Below, piece by piece: positions 1-12,560 of a stretch of DNA of 64,000 nucleotides. The translations under genes and the position numbers were made by a program. The stretch spans positions 25,220,254-25,284,253 of the forward strand of contig OV121086.1 in assembly GCA_921293015.1 (NCBI GenBank), written 5' to 3'. Position 1 is the stretch's first letter. Each line of letters opens with the position of its first letter. The DNA comes from Phorcus lineatus (taxonomy: Eukaryota > Mollusca > Gastropoda > Trochida > Trochidae). The notes beneath the pieces were generated by a model, which made no database searches, was not told where the DNA came from, and saw only the letters and a program-made list of their open reading frames with translations.

Positions 1-2102
1 TGTTTGTAAACATGCCAGCCCTGCATTCGATAACTCTATTCTTCCTATTTTAGGTTGACAGTTCTGCGATCCTTGAGTTGATAGTCTTGAAAATTCGGGT
101 TCAAATTATCTTAAGATTTTTTTATGTACAATCATTACGAAAACTTTGCACTGTGATTATTATTAATGTACTAATGCCTATATGAACCAAATGCAAAGCT
201 CTTGTCAAATGTCTTTGAATTAACCACGAATACAACTATCAAAAATTAGATTTAGTTTTTTGGGGAGTTTTTAGCAATTCCTGGATGAATTTCCCTATAC
301 CGTAATAGTTTGTTATTATTATCAGTTGACATTTTTTAATACCTAAGATTGCCTTATTTTCTATAAATTCATGCTTATACACTTAAATCAGTCTAGTTGA
401 AGGAAATTCAAAATACATAGCGACTATTTCACATTATCGAAATGCAACAATTGGGTGTAGTGATCTTAACAGAGATTTATATCTTCTTTTTTTTTATATT
501 ATAGATTTATATCTAATAGCCCCGACATGTATGTAACTGTGGCTATCACTTTAAAGTCGCGTTGCATTTCCTTTCCACCTGTCCAAATTTTAATGACAGA
601 AGACTAAATGCATATTTCTTTCAAAAAGGGTTTAAAGAGCCAAAAGCCAAAAAGGATGTTGATACAAATTAGAAAATAGTGCCAAAAATACATCTCGTTC
701 AAAGATCTTTCCATACTTTTTCGTCAATTTTTTAGAGCCCAAATAAGCCAAGAAATCTAACTAATTAGTAATGGTGTTTCCCGTGTCTATAAATAGATCG
801 ACTTTACTTTTTTATTGCGCAAAGTATTGTGGTCGTAGTTGGCTCCCAACCTTGAAACAAAGATAACCACGTGGGGACGGAAAAGAGTAACAGAATACAG
901 TTAAAACGACGATAGACCAGAAGTTGGTCGACAAAAGGAAAGTCAAAATGGCGAAACACATTTATGATTTATTTTAAAGTCAAACTCGCTTTACTTTGAG
1001 TTTGATTCGTTTTAATATGGGCGGAATACTTGACTATTCATATTGAGCGCGCCCTTTGAACGTTGTTTTCAATTAAATACATCATTACCAGTTTGATGGC
1101 GAAGTAACTCTTGTAAACCTTTTGGTTTCCATAGAGCAAGGCGAAATAATTCTTCGACGAAACAACGAAAATCCGCGTAATGACATCATAATTCAGTAGC
1201 GTGCGCTACTCGTGCGGGTGAAATATAATTACACCAACTTGTCGTGGTATATATACTATTTCTCACATATCATGTTGTAGCTGAATCAATTATCTACCGA
1301 TTGATATAATTTTTAGGCGTTTTTGAAAAAATGTTGTATTAGAAACACTAACATACTCAATGGCCCTTTAATCTGTCATCAATTCTATTTGGTCACCCAG
1401 GTTCATCACAAGAGGATAACCTTGAACTATTGAAATCTGTTCATAATTTTGTAACTCTAACATCAAAGAGATTTTTTAAATTCAATTAACGTTTTTCTAT
1501 GTGCCTTGCCTTGCTACATACATCAGGTATTAAAAAAACGTTTGTTAACATTATTTTTTTTATATAAAGTGTCCAACATAATCATGCTTCTATAATGTTC
1601 TGCTTACTGTATGTGTATTCATTCGTCCATATGTACGTCACTTTTTATGTAATTGTATATTTGTTAGGGAGCGGCATTTATATAAGCATGTATTTGCTTG
1701 TTTGCCAATCCTGTTTCAATTTTGACGAAATAAAATATGTTTAAACCAAATGCAACAATTGTGCGAGCTAAGAAGTAAGAAGCAGCCTCTGCCTTAGTTT
1801 GGATTTGAGTAGGTCATAGGTTGTATGCATGCATAAATATTGAGAATCTCCTATGGTTTATTATCATAATATTGTACAATAAGTCAACAAATATCGCCTT
1901 TTTTCATGTAATTTAAATGAAAACATGATGGCGGACAGGATGCCAATTGGTCTGGCTCTTTAACTTTAGAGCGAGACTACGTCCACATCATTATCAACTC
2001 AGGCTAATAACCGGCAGGGCAAGAGCGTTTGTCTGAAATAGTCTCATTTAGTTTAAACATATTTTTATTTCATTAAATGAAATTAGGATTGGTGAACAAG
2101 CC
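1..2102. other. Intergenic stretch, no gene seen
   Basis: AT-rich sequence without a convincing coding region on either strand. The only recognisable item is a LINE-like 3' tail near 1,640-1,745, listed separately. A single CACGTG lies at 868-873 but has no gene context. Confidence 0.5.
1640..1745 (+). repeat. LINE-like 3' tail remnant
   Basis: The segment ends in a run close to AATAAAATATGTTTAAACC. A very similar ending follows the LINE C-terminal fragment at 38,061-38,790 (ATAAAAATATGTTTAAACC). I infer a short 3'-terminal stub of that LINE type; no coding part is visible here. Confidence 0.4.
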
Positions 2103-2106
2103 TTAA

Positions 2107-2684
2107 AGTCATAGTCTCATTTTTGCAAGGCAACTAAAATGAACTAATTATTCTTCACGAACAAAATCTGATCACTAACACAAATATTTCCTGTCGCATT
2201 TGCAAAGATCTTCATTTTTATGCCCGTTTTACAGTTTTGGATGAAGCAGCTTATTGTCGTGGGCCGTTTCAGACCGATGAGGTACCGAATCAAGTGCAAT
2301 CCCATCGCGAGTACGAAACACAGGAAATCTAGTCATCGCAGCGCCGATACTTATGACAGACGCATTCTTCACTGACTTTACCACCTTTTTGTTATTTCTG
2401 TATTTGAAAAAGCATAAGCTATTGGCTATTTTCATTGGATATTCAGCTGGGAAATTTTATGTGTTCTTCGTCACGGCCTTAGCGAAATGACGTGGTAAGG
2501 ACTAACGCTCGCAAAAAACATAATATTCGGGTAGGGTAGGGTAGTTTGAACTTCATTATTGAGGGCTAGAATGCCTGCAGAGTTCTGAAAATTGTTGCAA
2601 ACGTCAGGGGAAAGATTTCTGTGAGTGGTGAACTATTTGTCTGGCATTTATTACAATTTGCCTTGCAAAAATGAGACTATGACT
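2107..2684 (-). mobile_element. MITE with TTAA target site, family 1, copy 1
   Basis: Perfect terminal inverted repeats of about 27 bp begin AGTCATAGTCTCATTTT and are flanked on both sides by TTAA (2103-2106 and 2685-2688). The interior has no coding capacity. A diverged copy in opposite orientation lies at 34,223-34,703. TTAA duplication is typical of the piggyBac and Kolobok groups; the terminal bases do not settle which. Strand is given relative to the second copy. Confidence 0.85.
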
Positions 2685-2688
2685 TTAA

Positions 2689-3282
2689 AGTTTATTTGAA
2701 CACCGCTCCACAGATACATAAAAAAAGCTGGACCCAAAAACAGAAAATATAACAAATGAAAACACCATCTTTGTAATCAAATGCAAATGTGAATTTGAAA
2801 ATGTCATAAGGTTGTAGGGGATTGTTAAAGTCTGGTTGCGCTTTTTGAAAGATGTATGCAATTGTACATTATTATAATTTCAAAGAAAGCGGTTACTTTT
2901 ATTCATAAACTGGTGTAGAGAGATAAGGATATTGCGGTTGGTTGAGCTGTTCAAAGATTAGTAATCAGACAATACTGTCTCATTCCTATTGTGGAAAAAT
3001 TTGCTTTAAGCACTTGTCATTGACTGTTTATAACACCTCAGTGCATAAAAATGGATTAATTGGATTAATTCATATTATGTGTCAATTCCGATTTTTCATT
3101 TTTAATCGTTTTTAGCAAAAATTAGAATAGAAAAGCATTACGAAAAGCATGTTATGAGAAATAAGAAAGATTAAAAAACAACATTTTCGAATTTTGTGAA
3201 GTGTTCGTTGTCATTGATTAGTTAGAAATAATTGACCGACTCTTCGGTCGGAATCCACTCCATCCATTACATAAACATAAGC
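2689..3282. other. Intergenic stretch, nothing recognised
   Basis: AT-rich sequence with no credible coding region and no repeat structure that I could match elsewhere in the window. Confidence 0.4.
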
Positions 3283-3945
3283 TATGAAGAATTAGAAGAA
3301 GAACAAGTTGCTATGGATAGTCAACTTCTTTATTATTTTTTTTTATAACTTTATATTAATTTTTGTTCATGTACATGTACAACTTCTTTATTGTACAAAT
3401 TGGAACATTTCGGTGTGGATACTATCACCGTTATCAAGCAAGTGATACATATGATTCCATGAAGGCAAATATATACATAAATGATGGTGTCTTTTGTGGA
3501 TTTTGAATCTTTCTTCTGTACAGAGGTCTGGTGCTCTTGGATTCCAAGTTGAAGAGGGCGGGATGTGTCCGCCATATCAGAACACACCCAAGCCCACCCT
3601 ACCACCACATCCTTTGGAAGATCAGCATCCAACCATACAAGATAAGAAGACACTAGAAGCAATCAGTATTAAACATCTTAATTCCTCTTTGAACAGAGAT
3701 CAAGGATAAATTTCCCGACAGCTTATCATCATCTCATTAACAGCAATCAGCAGCTTTCATCATCTGTTAACTCAACATATGATATCCTGTACATCAACCT
3801 TGTTTATTGTATAAACTACTTCCCAATATTGTACATCAAACCATTTAATTGTAAAACACTAGTCCAGCATGCTAGACGTCTTCCTTCGTCAACATCAGCC
3901 TATTTTATTTGTAGCAGCTTCCCGACGAATTTGATCGCAAAAAAA
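3283..3945 (+). repeat. Dispersed repeat, inverted-pair copy 1
   Basis: Blocks at about 3,283-3,320, 3,420-3,490 and 3,895-3,945 each match, as reverse complement and in the expected order, blocks at about 4,466-4,510, 4,380-4,450 and 4,280-4,325. The best block (about 70-80 bp) looks roughly 90% identical. This is one copy of an unclassified dispersed element; the partner is shorter. Small open frames here have no recognisable domain. Confidence 0.55.
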
Positions 3946-4279
3946 TTTGAAGTCTAAGTCAATAAAACCGAAACATCTGACTTGAACAGACACATGGATG
4001 GAAAGATAAACCTTTTGACTATTATATGCAATTGAAATCATATCTTAGAAATTTTTTTTTTTTTCTTCAGCAATATTGAATTCACGACTACCCCCCTCCT
4101 TTATGACACCATTGATAGACCCCCATGTTGGGTAGGGGATAGCGATGCACTCATTGCCACTAAATAAAAAAGAAAACTTGTTTGTCATAGTAATCAAAGG
4201 GCTTATCTTTTTATCCATATGTTGATTAAAGTTACACAGTTTTGTTTTTATTGACTTACAATGAAAAACCCATCCCAAT

Positions 4280-4510
4280 CAAAATCGTCGGGAAGTTGCT
4301 AATGATAAAATAGGCTTCGCAGTATTAACTTCGGGTGCCATCGCACATTAACCGATGTTTATATTATCTGAAATAGTAAAACACCATGTCATTTATGTAT
4401 ATATTTGCCTTCATATAATCATATGTATCATTTGCTTGATAACGGTGTTAGTATCTAGATCTTATTCTTGTAACAACGTGTTCTTCTTCAATTCATCATT
4501 ACAGCTTCTT
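4280..4510 (-). repeat. Dispersed repeat, inverted-pair copy 2 (internally deleted)
   Basis: This is the inverted, shorter partner of 3,283-3,945: the same three blocks in reverse order with less sequence between them. The two copies face each other across about 330 bp of unrelated sequence. Confidence 0.55.
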
Positions 4511-4785
4511 AAAATACCCCTTAAAGAAGATATGAAGAATTATATCGCAAAGCTAACTAAAAACTCACTTCACAACTTTTCCATATTTCGCAAATATTTT
4601 ATGCATGTCATTATTAGTGAGAGAAAATGGCAAATTCGACACGTAAATTGTGCTTTTGCTCGGAGCTAATCCTCCACTCATTTTTGTGTGATTATCAGAG
4701 TTATCTGCTCTTGTTCCGCTTGGTCAACAGACTGGTTTTCAGCCAAAATTGCGAATGCGCTTTTGCCATGCTGCTCTCTCGTCGT

Positions 4786-4809
4786 AATATAATAATAATA
4801 ATAATAATG
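4786..4809 (+). repeat. (AAT)n microsatellite, 3' tail of the LINE
   Basis: An AAT run on the + strand forms the 3' terminus of the - strand LINE. Such 3-bp tails are characteristic of CR1/L2-group elements. Confidence 0.8.
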
Positions 4810-4988
4810 AGTATTTATAAAGCGCTATATCCATACACAAGGTGCATGCTCAAAGCGCATATACATGTTAGAATAAAGGGTAATGATGTGAAGTATTGGC
4901 ATGAATAAAATCAAAGAGAAAAGTATGAGTTATAACATATGAATAAATATAGTACACAAAGTCAGATAATTCCGTCAGTGGGAAAAAT

Positions 4989-7935
4989 CTAGGAATAATA
5001 GCTTGAAAAAAGATAAGTTTTGAGTTTTGATTTAAAAACAGTCAATGAAGGCGATATCTTGAGGACATGAGGAAGTTGATTCCAAAGTCGGGGAGCAGCA
5101 TAACTGAATGATTTCTGTCCATAACTGGTATGATTAGAGTTTGGTATCTTGAGAAAGTTCAAATTCTGTGAACGAAGAGTTTTTGCAGGGATGTAGTCAT
5201 TTAACATCTTTGAAAGGTATAGTGGTGCAGAATTATTTCGACATTTGTATGCCATGCAGAGGACTTTAAACTTGATTCTTGCTTCAATTGGAAGCCAGTG
5301 CAGATCCTTAAGTACAGGTGTTATGTGACATGATTTAGAAGTTCTAGTCACTATTCTTGCTGCAGTGTTCTGAACTTTCTGAAGTTTGTATAGTTGACGT
5401 TTACTGATTCCTATCAGCAAACTGTTACTATAATCAAGTCTAGAATGAACAAGCATTTGTGCTAGTATTTTTGCAGCATCTCTTGTAATAAGATGACGTA
5501 TTTGACCGATGCAACGGAGATGGTAATAACAAGTTTTACAAAGTTTATCTATTTGTGGTTCCATTGTTAGTTCTGAATCAATGATGACGCCAAGGTTTTT
5601 AGCTCGGTCAGCGAAAGGAATTTCAGCACTTCCGACTTCAACAGAGCTAAACGGAATGTTACGCAAATTACGCTTAGTGCCTATTAACAAAGCCTCTGTT
5701 TTCTCATCATTTAGCTTCAGTTTATTCAAAGACATCCAGGACTTGATATCAGATGTGCAATCAGTTGTTCGTCGCAAAGCTATTTGGACATTTTCTGGCT
5801 TGAAGCTGTCAATCAGTTGACTGTCATCAGCATAACATTGGTGTTGAATGTTATTATTCTCTATCACTCTACCAAGACTAGTAGTATAAAGCACAAACAG
5901 CACAGGGCCAAGGACGGATCCTTGAGGAACTCCACACGATAGTGAATAGTGTTTAGATTCAACCTGATTAATGACCACGGTTTGTGATCTATTTTTCAGA
6001 TAAGACTCAATCCAGTCAAGCGCAACATTTGTTATACCCATCTCTAGCTGAAGTTTAGAGAGTAGCAGATTGTGATCCACTGTGTCAAATGCTGCCGAAA
6101 GATCTAAGAGTGTTAACGAAGCAATATTCCCATCATCCACTTGACTTCTCAATTCATTCATAACTCGCAGTAAAGCGGTTTCTGTACTGTGATTGTCACG
6201 GTAGGCAGATTGAAAATCATCCATAAGCCCATATTCTTTGAGATGATCTTTGAGTCTTATATTGACTGCCTTTTCGATGATTTTTGAGATAAATGAAACA
6301 TTAGACACAGGTCTATAGCTACTTAGACTGTCAGGATCTAGGTCACTTTTCTTGAGAAGAGGTTTCACAATTGCAGATTTAAGGGAGTCTGGAAAAACTC
6401 CTGTAGATAAACTTAAATTCACCAAATTTGTAATGAAAGGAAGAAGTATATCTAAGTAATCTATCAACATATTTGTGGGAATAGGATCCAGAGAACAAGT
6501 TGTTTTCTTAGATGACCTTATAATCTTCTCAACTTCTTGTTGGGTTAAAGGTTCAAAATAGGAAAGTTCATTGCAAGTTAGTGCGTCAAAATTCGCACAT
6601 TGACTTGACTCACTTGAAGTATTTTTCAGATCACGTTGAATGACTTTAATCTTAGTGTCAAAATATTCCGCAAAGTCATTGGCAAGAACTTCATCAGAAT
6701 CGTGTACAGGATACCTAGCTTTGTCATTCTTACCAAGGAGTTGGTTTATGAATGTATATAACTTAGCCGAGTTACCTTGCGTTTCCAATATTTTATGATT
6801 ACAATAGTCAGCTTTGGCTTTCCTAATGACTTTACTGAGTTCTTGTCTTTTCTGCCGATATATTTGTCGATGTATCTCAAGTCGAGATTTTCGCCATTGA
6901 CGTTCCGCCACTCTGCACTCTCGCTTTGCTTGAAGTACCAAGTCATTATACCAAAAGGTATCCGGTCTCATCCGAACATTTTTTACCTGAACAGGAGCAT
7001 GTTTATCAAAAAGAATCATCAAAGTTGAATTATACATGTCAGTCAATACGTTTGGATCTGTTGATATTTCACTGAGCAATGGAGAATTCAGAATATCCAA
7101 CTTGAACTTTTCTTTGTCAATGCTTCTTAAATTCCGACATTTGATTTGCATAGGTTTTAGTTGAGGTTTGAACATGTTCCATGTCATGCTTACGCAGCTG
7201 TGATCAGACATCTGTTTATCAATTACTTTGACATCAGTTACTAATGATATTTTATCAGAAGTAACCACCCAATCCAGTGTATGACCAGACTTATGAGTAG
7301 GTGCAGACACCAGTTGAGCAAGGTTGTGTGTGTTCAACAACTTTACTATCTTCTCTCTTTCTGCACAATGATTATTGTCAAAATGTACATTAAAGTCACC
7401 CAAATATATTGAGTTGGTCTTTGAATTTGATTCAAGAAGTCTTTCAAATTCATGTAAAAAGTCAGAACGAGTGATTTTGTTCTTTTTAGACGGGGGTGGT
7501 CTGTAAATACACATAACTTTGACACTAAGTTTGTATGAAGTAACCTTTGTAGTAACTATCTCAAATGATTTAAATCCATCCAAATTTTGGGAACTTTTTA
7601 GAAATTCGACTCGAAGAGAATTCTTGTGAATAACTGCAAGTCCTCCGCCTTGAGAATTATATCTGGGTTGATGAAAGAAAGAATAATTAACTGGCGTAAG
7701 TTCTGCTATGACTGCTTCATCTCCATGTAGTTTTAACCATGTTTCAGTTAGATACAAAATATCAAAATCATTTTCTTGTATGAAGTCAGATATCTAGGGT
7801 TTTATTCCTACTTGATTGGGAGTTCCACAGACCCACTTTAAGACAAGTGGAAACGGGTTTGACTTGAGGGTGATTATTATTTGACTTAGTAGCGCGTTGC
7901 ATGCGCATTTCCTTTTTTCCAAGTGTAACAGTCAT
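4989..7935 (-). pseudogene. LINE ORF2: endonuclease-reverse transcriptase (one frameshift)
   Basis: ORF2 copies the element's RNA into DNA at a nick made by its own endonuclease. A continuous frame of 922 codons runs from 7,757 to the stop at 4,989. It holds the APE-type endonuclease motifs YLGDFNVHFD (near residue 119) and SDHS (near 182). It also holds the reverse transcriptase blocks AFDTVDH (near 556), PQGSVLGP and the catalytic YADD (near 640). The true start appears to be the ATG at 7,935, six bases past the ORF1 stop. From there about 50 codons ending in WNSQSSRNKTLDI run into TGA at 7,786-7,788, where a small deletion shifts the frame. The large frame itself has no ATG at its head. 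Downstream of the reverse transcriptase the frame is intact to the C-terminus. A single visible lesion in about 980 codons suggests a young copy. Confidence 0.9.
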
Positions 7936-7941
7936 AATGTG

Positions 7942-8520
7942 TTAACAATAAAACGGATTACTGTAACCCCAGGCTTGTCTTTGGACGGGGAAGCCTCCAT
8001 ATGCATATGGGTAGTTGATAAATGGCAGGTGGACTCGAGATTGACTTTGTTGGTTCAAATAAGAGTTGTGCAGATCATTTCTGAAGTGGTGTCTTGGTGG
8101 TAGTGGAATCATTGGATCCTGAGCTGCAACTGATGCAGATGGGTAGGTTTGTTCATGACTTTGATGTTCAGCACAGGAGACTGACTCTACTATCAGCCTA
8201 CTCAGGAGTTTAACACCAACACGCGACAAGTGAATTCTATCCTCAATGAGTACATCGCGTGGCTTCATTGACATCATATGCTTAAATATGTCAATGTATG
8301 TCATCTGCTTGGCACAGCACATTTCCTCTACTGCCTCGTTTATTTGTTTAGACTTACTGTTGTACCACGAAGGTGTCTGGCGAGGAAGAATAGAGCACAC
8401 ATGCACATGCGCGTTAGTGATCTTAGCCGTTCCATTCAGCAGTGTGTCGAACTCTTTGATAGTTTCCTCCATGGACTGCTCAGTTACATTGTGACGAAGT
8501 GAGTGAAATAAATAAGTCAA
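7942..8520 (-). pseudogene. LINE ORF1, SGNH/GDSL esterase-like C-terminal part
   Basis: About 190 codons with no usable ATG at the 5' edge end just before ORF2. Recognisable pieces are VTEQSMEETIKEFDTLL, VHVCSILPR and the closing block DRIHLSRVGVKLL. That block fits the D-x-x-H block that ends SGNH hydrolase folds. ORF1 esterase domains are known in CR1/L2-type LINEs. The catalytic serine block should lie further 5' and is missing, consistent with 5' truncation. The tail is rich in Q, N, P and H, probably low-complexity RNA-binding sequence (inference). Confidence 0.7.
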
Positions 8521-10200
8521 TGTGCATAGTAATCCTTTAGCAGATGTTATCGTTGATATATCAGCTAATTTCTTAAAGGTTTTGATTTATTTACGAGCTG
8601 GAGACGCTATTTGTCAGGAATAAATGGTGATTAAATTGCCCCCTTTTCAAGAACAACACAATTGAAAGGTTTACATGTTTATTGAAGTTTGGCAAAATCG
8701 TAGGCCTGGTTACATTGTGCCTACGATGATATTGTAAAGAGTATATATGTATAAATATTGCAAGTTGATGAATTGGTAGTTACATGAAATATATATTTTG
8801 CCAGTTAAAAACACGAGCAAATACTAAGAGTTGCCATGGACAGCAAGTAGCAAGGCCTCAGAAAGGCAAATTGCAACAATATAAATTATGTTTTTGTAAA
8901 TTAAATGTATGAAGCTTAAAATATATATACCTACAGCAGGCAAAGCCTAATGCTGATCTGAATAGGAAGGCGGCATATTACAATGCGAAATAAATTTGAA
9001 ATCGGATGGGTGGATGGGAAAGTTAAAACGACTACCTCCTCGTGTGAGGTTTAACTACCAAGTGAGCAAGACTGCGCGCAGTGACCCAGATTTGCGCAAA
9101 GGTAAAGGTCAGATCAAAGGTGGGGTCACAGAGAAAATAGTGCCAATTATGAATTTTTTAGGAACAAATTTGTACATGATGAGTGAGAGTTGATAGTTTA
9201 AAATTTTTTTTAAGGTTTTGTTTTATTCTTTTTAATGGATATACTTATAAAATACGAAAGTGGATATTTGTCTATAGATGTCCCTGCGCTCCTGATTAAA
9301 GTGAAAAGATCCCTTACAGATGATCAATAAAAATCATAACGGTACGAATTGAAAAATTACTTATAGCCCTGTAATCCACATATTACATATAAAAAGGTTA
9401 GAAATGTTATTGTAGCCGAGGACGGTCGGAATCGAGGACATAAAGTGTCCCCGACGTTTCCCGATACAACTCAGAAACTATGTTAGTAACTTTAGTAACT
9501 AACTGTTAGTAGGTTTTAAATATATATATACTTCGATTGTAAAGGACCGAACAATGTCAAAAGGCAAATCTTCACATCATAGGGATTAAATTATCAAATT
9601 TCATAACATTTAAACTATTAATGTCTGAGTTTGTTTTACACAAATTAAAACGTCTTCATCAAGTCTGTAGCACAGGAAATCTATAGAATTTTGAAGTTAC
9701 ATGACATATAGCTATATTAAAGGCGCAACTAGGAATCATAGAAATTACATATGTTATATTTATTACATGTTACATAATATTTAAAAATTAGTGTTTGAGG
9801 TCATGAGAGAAAAAAAGGAAGTATGGAAGCTGAGGTATGAATTTTTGTAATATCAACATTGGACTTTAATCATCTAAATATGCATTTTAGTATTTTTTAA
9901 AGTATGACTTTATTTAGAAATTTGAACAAATCAAGGCATCTGCTTAAGTGTTCAGTTTTCATAAATTTGTATCATTGAGAAAGATTAGTATTATCGTTCA
10001 ATATTAATAATTTGACTAGCTGTTTTAACTGTATGAGTCTATTTGGTATCAAATATGCATATATGTTGTATAGAAAAATATGGCAAACAGTTGCAAACGC
10101 CTTATATATATTATTATTATTAACTGATTGTACATGTATGCTTGTTCAACAGAACTCCTTTTTTCATAAGTTCTATAAGTATAAAGAACAATGGAGAAGG
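8521..10200. other. Intergenic stretch, no gene seen
   Basis: AT-rich sequence. A 65-codon frame at 8,996-9,193 has no recognisable domain. The stretch ends at the left boundary of the tandem duplication (10,201). Confidence 0.4.
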
Positions 10201-10877
10201 CAGAGAACACATTGCAAGATGGCGACCAAAACAGTACGACGGTGATAGGTCTCTGATTCCATTCAATGACCATTGCTCGTTTCTCCTAATTGTCGAGGTT
10301 AAAATGGTTAAATTTAACTGAGAATAGTCAGGATATGAATAAGCAATCTATTGGTGCAGGTGTAATGGACCCAAAAAATGATTTAAGTGGCATTGTACAT
10401 GAATCATTGAAGACATAATTAAGGTTGGAACTACGAAGTTGATGTCTAATACGAATTTTTTTTAACTGTAAATTTGGACACACAAACATTAATTCGAATC
10501 TAGTCGTGCAAAGGGAAACTATTTTTATATCCGCGGCGCAACGCTAAACTTTGCCTGTGGCTGGTTCGTTAACACAAAAACACATCAAGGGAGAAACATA
10601 CCCTATTCCAAAAATAAAATAACAAACGAAAACCACTATACCTTTCTGTATTAGAGCATCAGCATCTTTTTATACTAGTTACAATCTACGGTATTCAATG
10701 AGTTTTTAAGATCAACAACCAAGACAGTCAATATAATAAAAAAATGTCGACACTGAAGACATTAGTAACACAATGACCCCGGTCATGTACAGCTTGTATC
10801 ATTCACGATAACTTGAAATGTATACGTGTCATATCAGTTTTTTTAAATCCCTTATTGTAGATTAACCTATTAACTTT

Positions 10878-11910
10878 CAGGGTGCGAAATCGTCATTTAA
10901 ACACTGCACCAGTGCAGGTGAAAATCGTCTTGTGCAGTCTAAATTAGTTACTGGACTGCACCGGGTGCAGTTTGAAAAATAACATATTTTCAAATACCTT
11001 TCGCATATAACTGTTCCAATCATGAATGTTTTTCTTAAATTTCACAAACAGCTTTAATCATTCCAATATTTTATAAAGGGAAACTTCCGAGAATCGTCAG
11101 TGACGATCGCCATGTTGATATTTTATGCTCTTACTATTTACTCCCTCTGTAAATTTCCCATTCTCCGGCATGCTGTTGACAGTTATGAGTTTGTTTAACG
11201 AGGGTGGCAAAAAGAATAGCCCCTCAAATATGCCATGTGCTCTGTCGAAGTGTAAACAAAAAGTTCTATCGGCATTTCAAGGGTATAACAAAATTTTGTT
11301 GACTCTAAAAATACACTATATGTACTATGACTGCTTGGAATAAATGATAAGATCGTAAGTTTTTTAATTTTACTCTGCATTTTACAATTTTGCCATCGCT
11401 ATTGAAAATATCAACATCGTTTGACTTGGTCTATATATTCGTTTCTGGACTGCAACCAGTTTGAAAGATCAGCTTATTTCTTATTTCCAAGATTAGTTTT
11501 AACTTTATTCAATTGAAAACGATAACAAAAAGATTTAAAACGTTTGCAACACCAAAACAGTGATTTACTTCCGCATTTTAACAAAAATAGCTAAATTCAG
11601 ACTCTTCGGATATTTCCGTGAGAACTCGTTTTTAACTTCAGTGAAAACATTGTCGCTTAGCAACCATATCGTCCTGCTGTCACACGTGGCCAAGATGTCA
11701 AAACAAGCTGGTCAATCGAAACTCTTACAGTTTTTTACGAAGACGAATAAAGATAAACAACAAAAGAGATATTGTTGATATTTTAATATGTAAAACTAAG
11801 TCACCCATTGTGATGATCTTTGGTGCAGCCAGAGAGACACAGGTGCAGTCTGGTAAAATCAGTTGACTGCACTTGGTGCAGGGCATGAAAAAAAACGAAT
11901 TCGTACCCTG
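10878..11910 (+). mobile_element. hAT-like non-autonomous DNA transposon (1,033 bp)
   Basis: The termini are CAGGGTGCGAA and TTCGTACCCTG, imperfect inverted repeats, with ACTTT duplicated on both sides (10,873-10,877 and 11,911-11,915). Copy B keeps the empty site with one ACTTT at 19,689-19,693, which proves the boundaries. Sub-terminal CTGCACC/GGTGCAG motifs occur near both ends. CAGGG termini fit the hAT group; a 5-bp duplication is unusual there (8 bp is the norm) but I recall hAT subgroups with 5 bp. An open frame at 11,695-11,778 resembles a transposase N-terminus; the rest of the transposase is absent. Confidence 0.85.
11695..11778 (+). pseudogene. Transposase N-terminal remnant with PIP-box-like motif
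   Basis: The first 27 codons from an ATG, beginning MSKQAG, contain QSKLLQFF, which matches the PCNA-interacting pattern Q-x-x-[LIM]-x-x-F-F. Short basic N-termini ending in a hydrophobic pair of phenylalanines are common in hAT-related transposases. The frame stops after YC, so this is either a relic or a first exon. Confidence 0.45.
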
Positions 11911-12219
11911 ACTTTGAAATTCACTTAAATTTGAACATATTGCGTCATTTAAGCCTATAGAACCGGGCTTGGAACCCATGATTTCGTGAACTGAATTTAC
12001 CGCATGGTCTGACACTCGGAACTCTTATTGATTTTACATACATTTGAAACTTTAAGACAAAGTTTGGAAACAGATATATATATAGCCGTCGGCTTGGACA
12101 TATAAAAATCTATGGTTAGCTGTGCACAAAACGGACAAATTATTGACACTTTGGAACGACTGAGCTAGTATCGTGTGCAGCTATTGAATTTACCTAAACT
12201 CTGAACTGAGAACAAATCA

Positions 12220-12560
12220 TATAATATGTTTTATGAAAGCAATAATAACACAGTATTAGCATTCTTATTAGATTTACCATAGCGGCTGCCGTTTCCGCTT
12301 TTCTGGTTATGAGCAAAATCTTAATATTTCCGATATCGTTGTTCATGCGGATTTATTGTAACGTAACATTAAATACTTTCGGCCTTTTAAAAATCAACTT
12401 TACTACCTGAATACGTAAATATTTGTTAAATAACTTACGAGGTAGATTACTTGAGTGAGGATAGTGAGTAATATCGAGGGATATGCAGTATCTGTGCATT
12501 CGTTGTGTTTACGAAATATTGGCGTGCACTAGTGCGTTTAAAGTAACCTTAGTGCAATGT
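12220..12560 (+). repeat. Diverged direct repeat R, left copy A
   Basis: This matches 32,230-32,600 in the same orientation, roughly 75-80% by eye. Shared blocks include ATATTTGTTAAATAAC, GAGGTAGATTAC and GTGCACTAGTGC. An almost identical copy at about 19,998-20,338 is due to the recent duplication. No coding content was recognised. Confidence 0.65.

Larger units (their letters stand above)
4786..8520 (-). mobile_element. CR1/L2-like LINE, nearly full length, 5'-truncated
   Basis: The order on the - strand is an esterase-like ORF1 (3' part), an endonuclease plus reverse transcriptase ORF2, a 3' UTR of about 200 bp, and an (ATT)n tail at 4,786-4,809. The sequence beside the tail contains AGCGCTTTATAAATACTCAT on the - strand; the same tail recurs alone at 31,321-31,380. 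An (ATT)n 3' end and an esterase ORF1 are known from CR1/L2-group LINEs. No similarity continues above about 8,520, so the 5' end is probably truncated there. Confidence 0.85.

Noticed and set aside
8996-9193. 65-aa basic protein
   Set aside because: No recognisable family, splice context or supporting neighbour.
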